Assembly: GCA_025765595.1 (NCBI GenBank)
Contig: JAIVFH010000005.1
Coordinates: 310,001 to 374,000, forward strand
Source of the DNA: Obelidium mucronatum
Taxonomy: Eukaryota; Chytridiomycota; Chytridiomycetes; Chytridiales; Chytriomycetaceae
Length of the DNA: 64,000 nt
Direction of reading: 5' to 3'
The stretch's first letter is position 1. Each line of letters starts with the position of its first letter. This document shows positions 35,185 through 49,600 of the stretch, one piece after another. Below the pieces are notes generated by a model. That model worked only from the letters and a program-made list of their open reading frames with translations, had not been told where the DNA came from and did not search any database. A program made the translations under genes and the position numbers.

Positions 35185-35613
35185 TTTGGAAGGTTTTGTT
35201 GTGAAATGAAAAAAGTGTGATCATTTTGAAAAGGAAAAAAGGGTGAACATCTTGTTTCCAAAAACCCTAATTTTGTTGCGGCTGACCAATCAATGAATCA
35301 CACTCTTTTGAACTCAATTTGGGATATGCGTGGTGGGACTCAAAGATGCTCAAGACCCATCATTGCAGCCATTCGCCCGATGAGGTGATCTCAAGGGAAA
35401 AAGAAAGTGGCTTATCACCAAACCACCAAAAAACACATCTTCTTATCATCTTATTAATTGCTTATTTATCACGGCATTTGAATAACAGTCCTTATAAAGT
35501 ATTTTGAAAGTTTGAAAGGATTTAACGGAGGAGTGGGACGCCACTATTTCCCTACTATTTCCCAGGCATCATTCTCTCAAAACAGTTGTTAACACGACTG
35601 GACACGAAAACGA
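35185..35613. other. Intergenic region upstream of the Ser/Thr-rich surface gene
   Basis: 429 bp between a minus-strand start and the 3' end of a minus-strand tRNA. No coding frame of merit; no repeat or RNA seen. Confidence 0.4.
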
Positions 35614-35695
35614 TGAGCAGAGTGGGATTCGAACCCACGCCTACGAATAGATCACGGCCTTAACGTGACGCCTTAGACCGCTCGGCCATCTGCCC
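35614..35695 (-). tRNA. tRNA-Leu (anticodon AAG)
   Basis: 82-nt class II tRNA, same acceptor, D and T arms as the tRNA-Leu(CAA) genes (GGGCAGATGGCCGAGCGGTC, GTGGGTTCGAATCCCAC) but a different anticodon arm TCACG-TTAAGGC-CGTGA, giving anticodon AAG (inosine-modified in eukaryotes). TTTT follows the 3' end. Confidence 0.94.
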
Positions 35696-35845
35696 GGTAG
35701 TCAACAAAAGGTGAAAAAAATTTTATTGCAAAAATAGAAAATAAACAAGTGGCGGATATTACTGATGCTAACATAACCCAAATTTTTTTTCAGTTAAGTC
35801 GGCAACCACAAAGAGACTGAAATCAGCTCAAAGTCTCAAATATGT

Positions 35846-37940
35846 TCATTGATACATACTGCGCATAGAATCATGGCCCCAATCCACAACAAGAAATAGA
35901 CAAGAAAGCAACATCCCCACCAAAATTCCGGATCCAGCGTCCAAAACGATAACAGCCAAAAAGGTTATCCACCACACACCAACATCACGATGAATAGACA
36001 CAAACTTGAGCCAAAGCAGATAAAGCTCTACTTTTGCATTGGTTGCAACTATTTCAGAGGCAGCAGTTTGTTGACTTGCTTGATCCGGTGAGAACTTTGT
36101 TGGTGTGATGGCGTCAGGATCGTTGATATTGTCTGGGTTGTTTTCTCTGGTACATGTGCTTTCTTCCGTTGAAGCGTTTTCTGCTACACCAACTGGGGCG
36201 CCGTTAGATGCAAGTGCGCCTGATTCCATAGCACTTGCTTCCGTTTCAACAACTTTCATAGCTTCCTTCACCTGCCTTCCCTTATCCCTCGCTTCTAAAA
36301 TAAGCGTGTATCCAGCCTTTACTTTGGACAGAACTCCAAACAGTGCCACTACCACTATAGTACCTAAGCTGGACAGCGGAACATATTGGAACCATGATCC
36401 CAGAAACAAAAGGATGATTGCCACACAAATAGTTGCAATTAAAGATCCAACTGGAGTAGTCACACTTGTTTGGTTGGCCAATAGAGCGCTTCGTGAGATG
36501 GAGCCGCTTGGAACATATGAGCTGAAGAAAGACGATACTAGTGTCGCAAGTGACAAGGCCAGTAAATCCTGGGAGTCAGTTTTGATCTTTGCTTCCACTG
36601 AAGACGGCGAAGATCGGAAAGTTGTCGAGATCCTGGCAATAGCAGCTTCTGTCTTCAACTCGAAAGTTTTTGTGATGGAGTAAGTTGTAACGAAGCAGAC
36701 TAGCGCCAACGAGACGGTTCCAGGAAAAATTTCCACCAAAAAGGATCCAATGCGATCGTTTGGAAGTGTTGAAAGGATTTCCCAAGGTAATCTTGGTGAT
36801 GGGAATCCACTTGGAATAAAACCAATCGTTTTGACTCCATACAATCCAGGTAAGTCAAACGTAAAAGTGACGAACGCAGCTAGAAGTACAGTCAAAATGA
36901 CATCGGAAACTGCTACAACCTTTTTTCTTCGGTCCCTGACTCCAAAGCTGGAATCCCCAGAGTTCTTATTCCACCACAAAGGAAGCTGCGTCTTCAAAAC
37001 CTTTTCCACACTTTGAATCAATAAGATTGATATATAGGCGCCCACAGCCAATCCAAAAGCGCACCAATTCGTTTGTGGCAGTTTCTTTACAACTGCAATA
37101 AATGTCAAAATTAAACTCAAGGGTCCATCATACTGAGGAATCGAAAGTCCAAATATAGATTTCAATTGAGACACGAGAACGCAAATCCCACTGGATGCCA
37201 TAAAACCAGACACAAGGGCGTCTGGAATCAGCTGCTGCCAAACGTGCCCCCAAACCGAGAATGCAAACGAGAAACTGAATCAATCCGACTGAGAAAGTCA
37301 AGAACATTACGATATCTGCGTATTCGATTTGGAGAGCAGCAGGAATTCCGTTGGATAATAATTCTGATGTTACAGCTGTTGTATTTGAATCAAGTGTGGT
37401 AAATGGCGTGATGGCGGGTCCCAACATTAAGAGCGCAGATGTCGCGACTTGGGATACCATGACAGAAACAACAGCGTATGGCCCTGTTTTTTTTTTTTAC
37501 TCGCTTGAGATTTCTTGAAAGTTGAAGGGAGGCAACGCCGCTAAAGAAGATCTTACCAATGTTCTGAAAAGGACTGGGTGCAAAGAAGAAGAAAACTAAA
37601 GGCGGAAATATAGCAGTATAGAGCCCATAGACAGGCGGCAGCGAAGTCATAACTGAGGACAAGCACCAAGAAGAGATTGACACACAAAATCAGCGAAATA
37701 TCGAGTCACAGTCACACACACATACAAACCAGCATACGCCATAGCCTGCGGTATAACCAACGTAGAAAGTGTTAAACCGGCCATCAAGTCATTTAGAAAG
37801 TTGTCCTTCAACGAGTAGTTTCGACCCCAAACAAGAGGTGGAATCAGCTGAGAAACCACATCAAACGCTGTTCGAGGAACTATTTGCACCGAGTTTTGAC
37901 TCGAAGCGAGCGCGTTTTCAGGGTCCCTGTTTGGATTCAT
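35846..37940 (-). CDS. SulP/SLC26 family anion transporter without STAS domain
   Basis: Starts at ATG 37940 (MNPNRDPENALASSQNSVQI). The SulP entry motif is present (NDLMAGLTLSTLVIPQAMAY then LPPVYGLYTAIFPPLVFFFF) followed by about ten helices: GPYAVVSVMVSQVATSALLM, FLTFSVGLIQFLVCILGLG, LIPDALVSGFMASSGICVLV, FPGTVSLALVCFVTTYSITK. Proteins of this family exchange sulfate or other anions. After the last helices there is a hydrophilic Asn/Thr-rich insert and a further hydrophobic segment, with no C-terminal STAS domain; the protein ends DSMRSMYQ. At a run of five C (plus strand 37247-37251) one base must be removed to keep the frame (LGLG-HVWQQLIPDALVSG), probably a homopolymer error. The start pairs head-to-head with RIO2. 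Confidence 0.82.
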
Positions 37941-38008
37941 TTGTTTGGCTTTTTGGTTTATTATTTTTTTTACATAATTTTTTTATTTTTTTAGCCCCAA
38001 CAGAAAAT
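37941..38008. promoter_or_regulatory. 68-bp bidirectional promoter, SulP / RIO2
   Basis: T-rich on the plus strand (several runs of T), separating divergent start codons at 37940 and 38009. Confidence 0.5.
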
Positions 38009-40154
<2,146 letters not shown>

Positions 40155-40394
40155 GTTATTAGAAAAAATGGAATGGAAAATAAAAATAATAAATCTCCTT
40201 TTTTTTTTCTGTCCCCCCACCTTTTACTTTCTCCACCAGTACAACCAATGCGCTACAAGCAGTAATCGTTCTTCTATTTGGGAGTATAACTCCACTTCAA
40301 AAAAGAAAAAAGGCAAAAAAAAAAAAAAAGAATTGTCTTCTATATCCCCCCCTTCCCGCCCCCTCAACAACCCCCAAGCTTAAAGAAGAAAGTT

Positions 40395-42857
40395 TCAGAC
40401 CTCCATCGCCTTCCGATATCTCGGTGGAACAGTATAAACTTCACTCCACTCCACCCCCGGATAATCACTCAAAAACTCTCCAATATTCCCAACAACCCCA
40501 ACATCAAACGGATTCTGTTTCCTCTTTTGGTAGGGCGGCTTATCCAAATCTTCAGGATGCACCAAATACGACAACCGATGCCAATTGATGAGTTCGTTTG
40601 TCGTGAGTGATTGAGCAATCTGGTACGTCTGAGAGCAAAACAAAAAGAAAATCCAGGTCGAGTTAAAGACAAGCCAGAGTGCGAGGGAAAGCAGTTTTGT
40701 GTCGTATGCAAAGTTTTGGCAGAAGGAGTTGGGGAGGAAGCAGGTGGGGGAGGTGGGTTGTTTGTCGGGGACAACGACTGCGAAATCTGTTTTGTTTTTT
40801 TTTATCAGTTATTTAATTTCATAATGTTATGATAGTACAAGGATTGACATACATTCACCGACGATGGAAGCAAATACCCAAGCGAGGAGTGGCATACAGA
40901 AGACAAAAACCATAAATGATCGATGATTTTTAGACCCCACACAGTTCATAATCCATGGACAATGATGGCTATATTTCACGAGTTCAGAAAAAAGATCCAA
41001 AAAAAAAAAAAAAACAATTGCAAAACAACTCAACTCAAATTTCGAGACACAAAGATCACAAAACTTGCAATGTTTACTCCGCAGTGGTTTTCTAATGCAA
41101 CATGTTGTACAGTAATTTCTTCCATTCAAGGATCCATCTTCCGCCAACATGACGACAGTCTTTTTATGTTGCTCCTCTTCAGGGCTCGATTTACGTAAAT
41201 GACCCGGGTTTGATGTGATTGACTTGTAAAATAAGTAGACTGTGGATACGTAGAGGGTCATGAAGAGGAGATGGCGGAAATACAAGAATCCAGTGTCTGG
41301 AACATGAAAGAACGAAGCATTACATACATATCCAACAGCTGTACAAGAGCAGGAGAAAAATAATAATAATAATTACATGGGACAATCTGGAACCAAGCAA
41401 TCCCGCAGTAAAGCAAAGTTGCTTGGGGAATAGAAGATGGGAATGGTGTCATTGTCAGGCTGGTACGGCCTCCCTGAAGCAAGTACCCAACAACCACAAA
41501 TCTTGTGAATAGCATCAGACTGGCCAACAGCAATGGTACTGAGAAAAACCAAGGAAGGACATCCAATACAATTAGGACAAAGGGAAGTTCAATGAACCCC
41601 AAAGAGTAAAGGATGCGATTTGTGACAGCCTGGAAAACAGTAAGGTGGTTAGAAAAACAGAAAAAAATAGGAAAGAAGAGGTTTTGATGTCAAAAAAAAG
41701 ATAATAGGATTTTTACCGGTGAGAATGGGGCTTTACGCGGCGAATTTTTGGCATGAGACAAAATCCTTTCGTATGAGGGAAGAAATCCTTTCTCTTGAGC
41801 CCAATCGGCAGGGGTCTTTCCTTGGGGATCCTTCATGTCTGTTGAAGCGCCAGCATCTATAAGAATCTTGGCAAACTTGAGGTGATTGGACACAACCTGA
41901 TGGGGGCACCAAATTGCAATTCAGAAATTCTGCCATTAGAAAAACAAATTGGCACTTACAGCCCAATGTAAAGCTGTCATTCCAGTGCTATCAGTTCGAT
42001 CAATCAAGGCGTTGAACTTGAGCAATACTCTCATTGTATCTTCCGAGTTGCCCTGGTACGCGGCCCACATTAAACTGGTACGTCCCATTGTATCCAATGA
42101 ATCAACATCCATTCCCATTGTAATCAAATAGACGGCGAGCATCGCGTGACCGGTATGGGCAGTAAGATGCAGAGAATTGTATCCCTGCTTATCAAACAAT
42201 GCAGGATCGGCATTCTTTTTCATAAGATATGTCACCATTTGAATCTGTCCGCTCCTAAAGAATAAGATCGGGATGATCGGGCCCGTCAGAGTAATGTTTT
42301 TTTCTTGACGGTCACAGAGACTCGTACCTCGCAGCCCACTGAAGAGGAGTCGATAAAAGGTCACCGCCGACCGCATTCACATCGGCTCCGTTTTCAACGA
42401 GATATTTAGCGACAGTAATTTGGTTGTTCTGGGTTTGTTTGATTTGTTGACGTTTAAACAAGAGTTGTCCCAAAACAGTACCAAATTCATAAAATCAAAC
42501 GCACGATGGCCGCCCAGTGCAAAGCGGTGCAGTTATCTTTGTCTCTATCACTGACAGTCGCAGATCCGTCTTTGAGCAGAGTTTGAATTCTGCCAATGAA
42601 ACCGTGTTGAGCAGCCTGAAAGAAATCCACGTCTAGCGCAATGCATGCATGAGTTTTTATAAGTATCTGATCTGATTCTTGTGTGTGAATGTGTGGATCC
42701 AACCTTGCTCGAGCGGAATCGGCACGACAGCGGCCGTTGTCTGCACGGGGTCGTCCTCGCCGTCCTCGCAGCACTTTTTGCCGTGCCGCCCTCCTCTGTG
42801 TTTGTGTTTGCGGAAGGCGCCGAGAAACGACGTTGTTTCGTCCTTGTTGGCAGCCAT
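40395..42857 (-). CDS. AKR1: Ankyrin-repeat DHHC palmitoyltransferase (AKR1/ZDHHC17 type)
   Basis: Multi-exon gene from ATG 42857. Ankyrin repeats run from DVDFFQAAQHGFIGRIQTLL through CTALHWAAI, VENGADVNAVGGDLLSTPLQ, YNSLHLTAHTGHAMLAVYLI, GRTSLMWAAYQGN, GMTALHWAVV and DMKDPQGKTPADWAQEKG. Four helices flank the catalytic cysteine-rich domain: NYCTTCCIRKPLRSKHCKFC, then CVSKF joined by splicing (GA|GTTGAG to ATAG|C) to DHHCPWIMNCVGSKNHRSF, so the DHHC is intact even though the unspliced exon reads SHHC. The TTxE motif (SLTTNELINWHRL) follows. The enzyme S-palmitoylates proteins at Golgi/endosomal membranes. The gene ends convergently with RIO2. Confidence 0.92.
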
Positions 42858-42922
42858 TTTATTTATTTATTTTTATTTTTATTTTTGTTTTTATTTTTAA
42901 TTTATTTCAATTAAATTATAAT
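42858..42922. promoter_or_regulatory. 65-bp bidirectional promoter, AKR1 / Nem1-like
   Basis: Almost entirely A/T with repeated TTTTTATTTT blocks (T-rich on the plus strand) between divergent start codons at 42857 and 42923. Confidence 0.5.
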
Positions 42923-43864
42923 ATGACGACCATCTCCGCACAGCACCAACAACACCAGCAGCAGCAGCAGCAGCAGCAGCCGCTGCTGCGGCGACGCGTG
43001 TCGCTGGCGCCGACGCCGCCGCCGCCGCCGGCGTCCGCGCGCACGGCGTCGTCGTCGTCCGAATGCGACGTGACGACGACGGACGCCGACACGGAGCCCG
43101 ACGCGCGCCTCCGCGGCGACCAGAAGCAGCGCCGCCGCCGCCGCCGCCCGCGCGCCGCTGCCGCCGCCGAAGACGCGCCGCCGCGCACGTGGGCCGCGCT
43201 GCTGTGGCCGTTTTCGGCGTCGTCTGCGCCATCTCCATCTCCACCAACACGGAAAAAGAAGCCAATCGCAAAAAAGACGCTCGTGCTCGATCTCGACGAG
43301 ACGCTCGTCCACTCAACTTCCATGGGCTCGCGCCACCACGACCACATTATCGAGGTGCTGGTCGACAAGCACGTGTGCCTCTACTACGTGTACAAGCGGC
43401 CCGGCGTCGACGTCTTCCTGAAGAAAGTCGCCGAGTGGTACAAGGTCGTCATCTTCACGGCCTCAATGTCGGAGTACGCGGACCCCGTCATCGACTGGCT
43501 CGACAAGGACCGCTCCCTGATATCCAGGCGCTACTTTCGCCAACACTGCACAATGCACGAGAACGGCCATTTCACAAAAGACTTGTCCATCGTGGACCCC
43601 GATCTCTCCAACGTTGTTTTGATTGACAATTCCGCCGTGTCTTTTGCAGTGCATCCTGGTGTGTGTTTGTGTGGATTTTAAATAATCAAAAAATATTCCT
43701 TGATCTTTGCACTCACTTTGTTTACAAAATACGCAGAAAACGCGATTCCGATTGAAACGTGGACGCATGATGTAAATGATGAAGCTCTCTTTGAACTGTT
43801 GCCCTTCTTGGACGCATTACGCTTCACCGATGATGTGAGATCAGTCCTGGGATTGAGAATTTAA
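42923..43864 (+). CDS. Nem1/CTDNEP1-like HAD phosphatase
   Basis: Two exons, 42923-43658 and 43737-43864, join in phase for 287 aa. The N-terminal 110 residues are low complexity: poly-Q ([10 protein letters not shown]), Pro-rich and Arg-rich ([10 protein letters not shown]). The FCP1/SCP phosphatase domain starts [20 protein letters not shown] (catalytic DLDET) and continues [72 protein letters not shown] and [20 protein letters not shown], matching Nem1/Dullard. Family members dephosphorylate lipin (Pah1) at the nuclear/ER membrane with Spo7. Unlike Nem1 of yeast, no convincing N-terminal membrane helices are present apart from [11 protein letters not shown]. The first exon is extremely GC-rich. 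Confidence 0.83.
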
Positions 43865-44414
43865 AGAAAGAGAAACCTGTGCAATATATGTGTATAATCA
43901 ATCATTAGCCTTTATTAATTTTTGTTTTTCGATTCTGATGTAAATCCATTTCAAATCTTATTTCGAATCAAAATCCAATCAAAAACAAGTCTCTTCCCCT
44001 CTTCAGATATTTTTTACCGCACAATAATTCCTTTCATGAACTCTATAACACACGCTCGACAACGTGTTCCTGACGTTTACAGCTGCCACATGAGCCTTTC
44101 TGACCAGTCAGAAACTTCATTACGGACAGTCCCAGCACAGTCGTCGGAGAAGGCACATCAAGGAATCATACCACGCAATGAGCAACCGCGATCGAGCTTC
44201 AGTCTGGGCGATACAAGAGATCCGTGGATATCTTGCGGGAGTATTCAATGGGAAGAAGTTGAATAAAAGAGCACTCTCAAATTCCCAACAATATAGCCCG
44301 TGTCAACGCACACACAGAAAATCCTCAGCAAATGATTATGAAATGATGAGATGTAAGAATGGTGAGACTGTATTTTACGTTTATATTTATTTAATTATTT
44401 TCAAACAAGCATCT
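43865..44414. other. Intergenic region, no supported gene
   Basis: 550 bp between the Nem1-like gene and tRNA-Leu. A frame at 43922-44266 (with ATG at 44037, MNSITHARQRVPDVYSCHMS) is not supported by any recognisable motif. AT-rich, no repeats. Confidence 0.4.
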
Positions 44415-44496
44415 GGGCAGATGGCCGAGCGGTCTAAGGCGCTGCACTCAAGTTGCAGTCTAGTAATAGGCGTGGGTTCGAATCCCACTCTGCTCA
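44415..44496 (+). tRNA. tRNA-Leu (anticodon CAA), second copy
   Basis: Identical in all 82 nt to the minus-strand gene at 13543-13624: A box TGGCCGAGCGG, anticodon loop CTCAAGT, B box GGTTCGAATCC. TTTT follows within 10 nt. Intronless. Confidence 0.95.
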
Positions 44497-44749
44497 GTTA
44501 CTTTTATGTTTGCTGTATGCTGCGTATTGCCTTGATTGCTACAGCCGTTGTCACACATCTCCCTTAACTAACTTATAATCCGCATATTTTATTTAGAAAG
44601 CAATTGATGAGTAAGCTCTTGGCGGCATCAAAATCCGAAACTGAAACTGAATTGCTGTTTCACTACATTAGATTTTTCAGAACCATATTTATAAAGGGAC
44701 GTCAACACGATTCCCCACAAACTTGTTTCAGGTTTCTAGGGAAAATACT

Positions 44750-46315
44750 ATGCACTGTAGTATCTTTCTGATCGTTGTAACTTTCTGGGCAACTTTCGGA
44801 AACACGCAAAGCCTGTCTTCTCAAGATGATACTGTTACTGGAACAATTACGCTTGCTCCAACATCAACTGTGGCTGACCAGATTTCCACGTTGAGCCTTT
44901 CTGCCGATTCTTGCTTTGCACCTTGGAATGAAACAGTTGCCTATACGAACGGCAGCTTGGTTAGCTATCAAGGTTTCAACTACCAGCGATGGTTGAGTTC
45001 TAATCCTGTTCCCGGCGGATCAAGTGGCGATGGTGGATGGACTCTTTTGGGACCTTGTACGGCTACTCAATCAACTTCAGCAACACCGACAGAGGCTTCA
45101 GCTACTGCCACAATTACTACGGCTGTTGTGGGCGATCCAGTAACTTTTGCTCCAACGGAAACTACGGGAGATGCTACTTCTGCTTCAGAATCAGTTGACC
45201 CTACTAGTACCAGTTCTGAGGCCACTGCCATAAATACCGCTACCGAATCAACTACCACTATGCAAGCAGCTTCAACTTCGGATGGCGGTATCCAAGAGTC
45301 TCAGCTTCCAACGCCTACTACTGCTGCATCTGAGACGGAGTCCTCAGTACCAACAACACCTGACAGCAGCGCACCAACAACGACCCAAGCTGACGAACCT
45401 ACTGCAAGCGCATCTTCAACAGAAATCACAGAATCGAATGAATCTACAACTGCCAATTCTACCACAGATGACGCGACTTCGACAGATGGGACTGCTATCG
45501 AAACATTGAGCCCTGAAATCACCTCTACCACCGGTAGTGCTGAAACCACTTCTGAAGGAAACTCCGAGTCTTCATCTACCACCACCGACAAACCAACAGA
45601 AACTACTATCGACAGTTCCGCGACTCTCACATCAGCAGCAACGTCAACAGAAAAAGCCACAACAACCGACAGTTCTTCTGGCTCTCCGACATCCGGCAGC
45701 GAAACCTCTACAGTCAGTCCATCAGCAGCACCCACCGAACCAACCACTATTGGCAGTGATGGTGGTCAAACAGCGACTACCGATGGAGTTAATTCTACTT
45801 CCGAGCCGCTGCCCACGGGAACTGAGGCGACTTCTTCCAAGACATTTGACAGTGCGTCGACGAGTGAAACAGCGTCAGCAACAATATCAGGAATCGAAAG
45901 TTCTCCATCCACAACAACGACTGCTACTACTGAAGATGTGGCATCAAGCACCATCAGTGGTTCGGTGGAGTCAGTGCCAACAACCCTGGAACCATCAACA
46001 ACAGTCTTTAGCACCACCATCGACGCAGAGACCGCTACCAGTATCGCTGCTGCATCTACTACCACCACCACCACTATTACAACTCCCAGTGAAACCCCCC
46101 AGCTTCCATCGACAACAACGACAACGGCTGTGACAACAGTTACAACAAGCACACCTCCAAAAACCACTACAACCACGAGACCAACAAAACCCATTCGCGC
46201 GGGACAGTACTGCAGATTCGAAGGCAGGAACCAGTGTCAAACTGGACGCGTTTACAGATGCACGTTCCGTAGCTGGTCGGGTCTCAGATGGGAAAAGACG
46301 AGAAAGCGTTGTTGA
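44750..46315 (+). CDS. Secreted mucin-like protein with chitin-binding (CBM5/12) domain
   Basis: 521 aa in one exon; signal peptide MHCSIFLIVVTFWATFGNTQ. Residues about 55-110 form a CBM5/12-type module: CFAPWNETVAYTNGSLVSYQ, GFNYQRWLSSNPVP, GGWTLLGPC, with the aromatic residues expected for chitin binding. A Ser/Thr-rich mucin stretch of about 370 residues (runs such as TTTTTAVTTVTTSTPPKTTT) follows, suited to O-glycosylation. The C-terminus is a small Cys-rich module (GQYCRFEGRNQCQTGRVYRC ... KTRKRC). It is probably wall-associated or released to bind chitin; no GPI signal and no catalytic domain. Confidence 0.82.
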   Translation: MHCSIFLIVVTFWATFGNTQSLSSQDDTVTGTITLAPTSTVADQISTLSLSADSCFAPWNETVAYTNGSLVSYQGFNYQRWLSSNPVPGGSSGDGGWTLLGPCTATQSTSATPTEASATATITTAVVGDPVTFAPTETTGDATSASESVDPTSTSSEATAINTATESTTTMQAASTSDGGIQESQLPTPTTAASETESSVPTTPDSSAPTTTQADEPTASASSTEITESNESTTANSTTDDATSTDGTAIETLSPEITSTTGSAETTSEGNSESSSTTTDKPTETTIDSSATLTSAATSTEKATTTDSSSGSPTSGSETSTVSPSAAPTEPTTIGSDGGQTATTDGVNSTSEPLPTGTEATSSKTFDSASTSETASATISGIESSPSTTTTATTEDVASSTISGSVESVPTTLEPSTTVFSTTIDAETATSIAAASTTTTTTITTPSETPQLPSTTTTTAVTTVTTSTPPKTTTTTRPTKPIRAGQYCRFEGRNQCQTGRVYRCTFRSWSGLRWEKTRKRC

Positions 46316-46614
46316 ACAACAACATCATATCTGTTTTTTTTTTTCAGCATCCCTCCGCTCCAACCAACCCCCCCTGAACTTGTCATTTCTGGTGCATTCT
46401 TTTTTCTTTCGTTCTCTGTTTTATTTTTATCTCAAATAAACTGTTGATCAGTATTCTTTTTGTTTTGTGGTGGTAGTTAGTGCGTCTCAAAGATGATTGT
46501 TCGAATTCACACCTCCATGTTACTATTGTCGAGTTGTTGGATTGATAGTCTGTGATAGAGTTACCTGTGAAGAACTTGAATACTTCCAAAAAAAATAAAA
46601 AAAATAAAAAAATC

Positions 46615-49600
46615 ATGGCACACCCAAGATCGATGGCAGATATTTATCAAAGCATATACGTATGACACTACAAAAAAAAAGAAGCGTCTCGCCTATCAAA
46701 GCTAAAACAAAACGACACTTCAAATGTTTGCGACCCTAAGGATGTTGTATCTCGAACCATTTCAAGCAATGCCCCCGAAGCCGTCCCAGCATTGATTGAA
46801 CAGGAAATCCTAAAATTACCATTCTTGATACCCGAGGTCTTTTTTCCAAAACCTTCAGTTAATTTTGCACTGTGTTGTTGACATGCCAACGTAGTTCATT
46901 GATGCTCTGTTGCAATTTCTCACAACGAATGCTTCTTCAACCGATTTGATATCATCGATTCTAATTCATATTGTTACTGGAAACCCTGGATGGCGTGGGG
47001 AAGTGCGGAACTGTTTATTGGCTCGAAAGCAAATGATTGCCATTGTTTTACACATCTCTCACCTGCAAACGGATCAGGTGAGGGGGGGAAACCGCGCGAA
47101 CATTCAATGCAAAAAAAAAATCGACATTGATTTCCATCCAATTTTACTTATAAATTCAGATCATGGTGTTGAATTCGTTGTTGTCAATCGAATCCACGTA
47201 TTTCAAACAGGAAGCGAATAATACCGCCTTGATTGATCAATTGAATATTTCAAAGAAATCTCTCTTTGAATCGATTAAATTATTCTCGGATGTAAGTCGG
47301 GGGGGAGGGGGGGCACTCTTTATATTCATGCATTTGATTTCCTCCCAGAAATCGATATCAGAACAATGCATCCATTTGAGATTGGTCTCCGCGTTTATCG
47401 GATACTTTAAATTGAAACTGACTACTGAAGAATCTCTTTATTGTTTGCATTCTATTCTGGCCGTGACTGAATCGAAAGGGTCCATAGAATTGCGTGGTCG
47501 ACTGATTAAACTTGCCTTTTGTGCTCTTGTCGTATGCGGGGATCAACTACTTGCTGTATCATCGGTTTGTAGTTATTTTTTATTTCGGGATGAACAGACA
47601 TACAAATTCACCTTTCTTGTTTAATTACAGGAGAAATATGTTGAGACACTGTTGAAAGTAACACAAATAGACCATTCCGAACTCACGCTCATGATAGGTG
47701 TCTATTGTCACACCAACCAACTTATTGCAGTTTTGAATATGGTTCGGTCGGTTTTGAATTTGCAAATCACGATTGGTTGGGACTTTTTTTTTTTTTTTGG
47801 GTTGTTTTTGGGAGGTTCTCCTCATTGAATGAACAACAGCCCCTGAATCACTTTCACGGTTGCGAACTCTATTCACTGATAAAATTCTAACTGAGGTGGA
47901 CATTGCGCATCGGTCGTTGTCGTTGCGAAAATTCATAGTAAGACTCGTTGTTTTTTCTCTAACAAGCTAAAAACCATACATTGACATGTTTCAACCAGAT
48001 GGATCCAAACAAAGAATCCACGGATATAATTGTTGTATACGAGTTATTGAAAGCCGGGATTTTCAATCGCTCTAAAATTGATGTTAAAGAATGGGTGCTT
48101 CAATCCATCCGTCACTTGAAACCGCCGTACCATCCGCAATTTCTTGATTTGATCAAAGCCTATGTTGATAGGTAAAAAAAACCCCTTGCCTCCCATTTTT
48201 TTTTTCTTTAAAGTTGACCTGACGGGACACATTCTTTTTGGCCAAAAAAAAAAAATCAGCGTGATCGAATCAACTGAATTTTCACGCATCTCGGATTTGG
48301 AAGTTTCGAGCAATTTTGAACGGGGAGCCCCAGTTCAGAGTCACCATGTTTTGCATTTGTTTCAAGTCTTGTATTTGAATGAACAATACTTTGCAAAGCG
48401 AATTAATCCTGACACTGCCGCTGCTGACCTGAATCCGAATTGTTCAGGTATCGACAACCTTTTATTTTGCATAAGTGTATTTCATTTGTGTAATTTTTTT
48501 TTCTCTCCCTGTCTCCAAGAATACCCGCCATCTGTGATGGATATTCTGCCAATCAACAGAATCCTTATGTACATGGAACGTCCCGAAAACCGAGATGACT
48601 ACAAACTGTTTTATCCTTCCATTTCGAGTCTTGTAGTCTCTCAGTTCCCCCAAATCGTTTCTGCCGCCAGTTTTTTGCAGAGCGAAAGTAGATTGGATGA
48701 GTTGAGTCTTCGCTTTTTTTTTTTAGTATCTTACAAATTGACGTTTTAAAAACAAAAAAAAAAAACAGTGAAAACTTGATTCCAATTGAATATCGAATGC
48801 GCGTCTTGTTTGATTATTTGAAACCATCACTTCGAGGAAACGCGTCAAGTGCAGAGTCGTTCTGTCTCACAGAACCTGTTGTCGCAGCAGTGTTGAAAAA
48901 CTGTCTCCAGGACTCAGCTGCATCAATTGCTTGTGAGCGTCCCCTTTTTTTTATTATATAAATTTTTTGTTTTTATTCTTTTTTTTTTTTTTTTGAAATC
49001 TTTTTCTTCAAGGTCTTGAGTATTTGTGTGCTTTGGAGTCATCGCAGTTGCTTTTATTTTTGGATTGCATTGTGGATAACTTTTTCCCCATCATTCTTGT
49101 CTCTGGGTTTGTTAAACGCGAGCATTTTGGAATTGAATTGAGGTTTTAGAATTTGTGCAATACGTTGTTTAGTGTCAACACTCGGGTCAAATCTTTGTTT
49201 GAAAAATTGTTCCAGTGCCTTAATTCAATCTCTCCGCGTGAGTTGGCGTTGAAGACAGTCAAGGCGTGGATTGTTAAAGGGTACAGAGAATGACCTTTTT
49301 TCATTTTGAATAATACCTTCTTCTATTCCTCTCTCTAGCTCTGTGACACATACCGATTTGACACAGAATCCCTTGGTTGCATTTCGAGTTGACGATCGGG
49401 TTTTCCAAGTGCCCGAGGCATTCAGCGTATTTTTACAGGTTATTTTTCTGTTTCTTTCGTGTGACTTGAAATAACCCCCCAATTTATCAAGATTCTTGAT
49501 TGCTACTTGACTTCTTCGAGACATCGGTATTATCACACTTTTCAACTGGATATTTTTCTGGACAAGGTGCAGAAAAGCTATTTTTGGACTTTTTCGTTGT

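Noticed and set aside
40960..41045. SHHC instead of DHHC in the AKR1-type palmitoyltransferase
   Set aside because: The Ser is intronic; splicing (GA + C) gives Asp, restoring DHHC.
42689..43681. Longer N-terminal start for the Nem1-like gene overlapping AKR1
   Set aside because: It would run antisense through the AKR1 first exon and the A/T promoter; ATG 42923 is the first start after the shared promoter.
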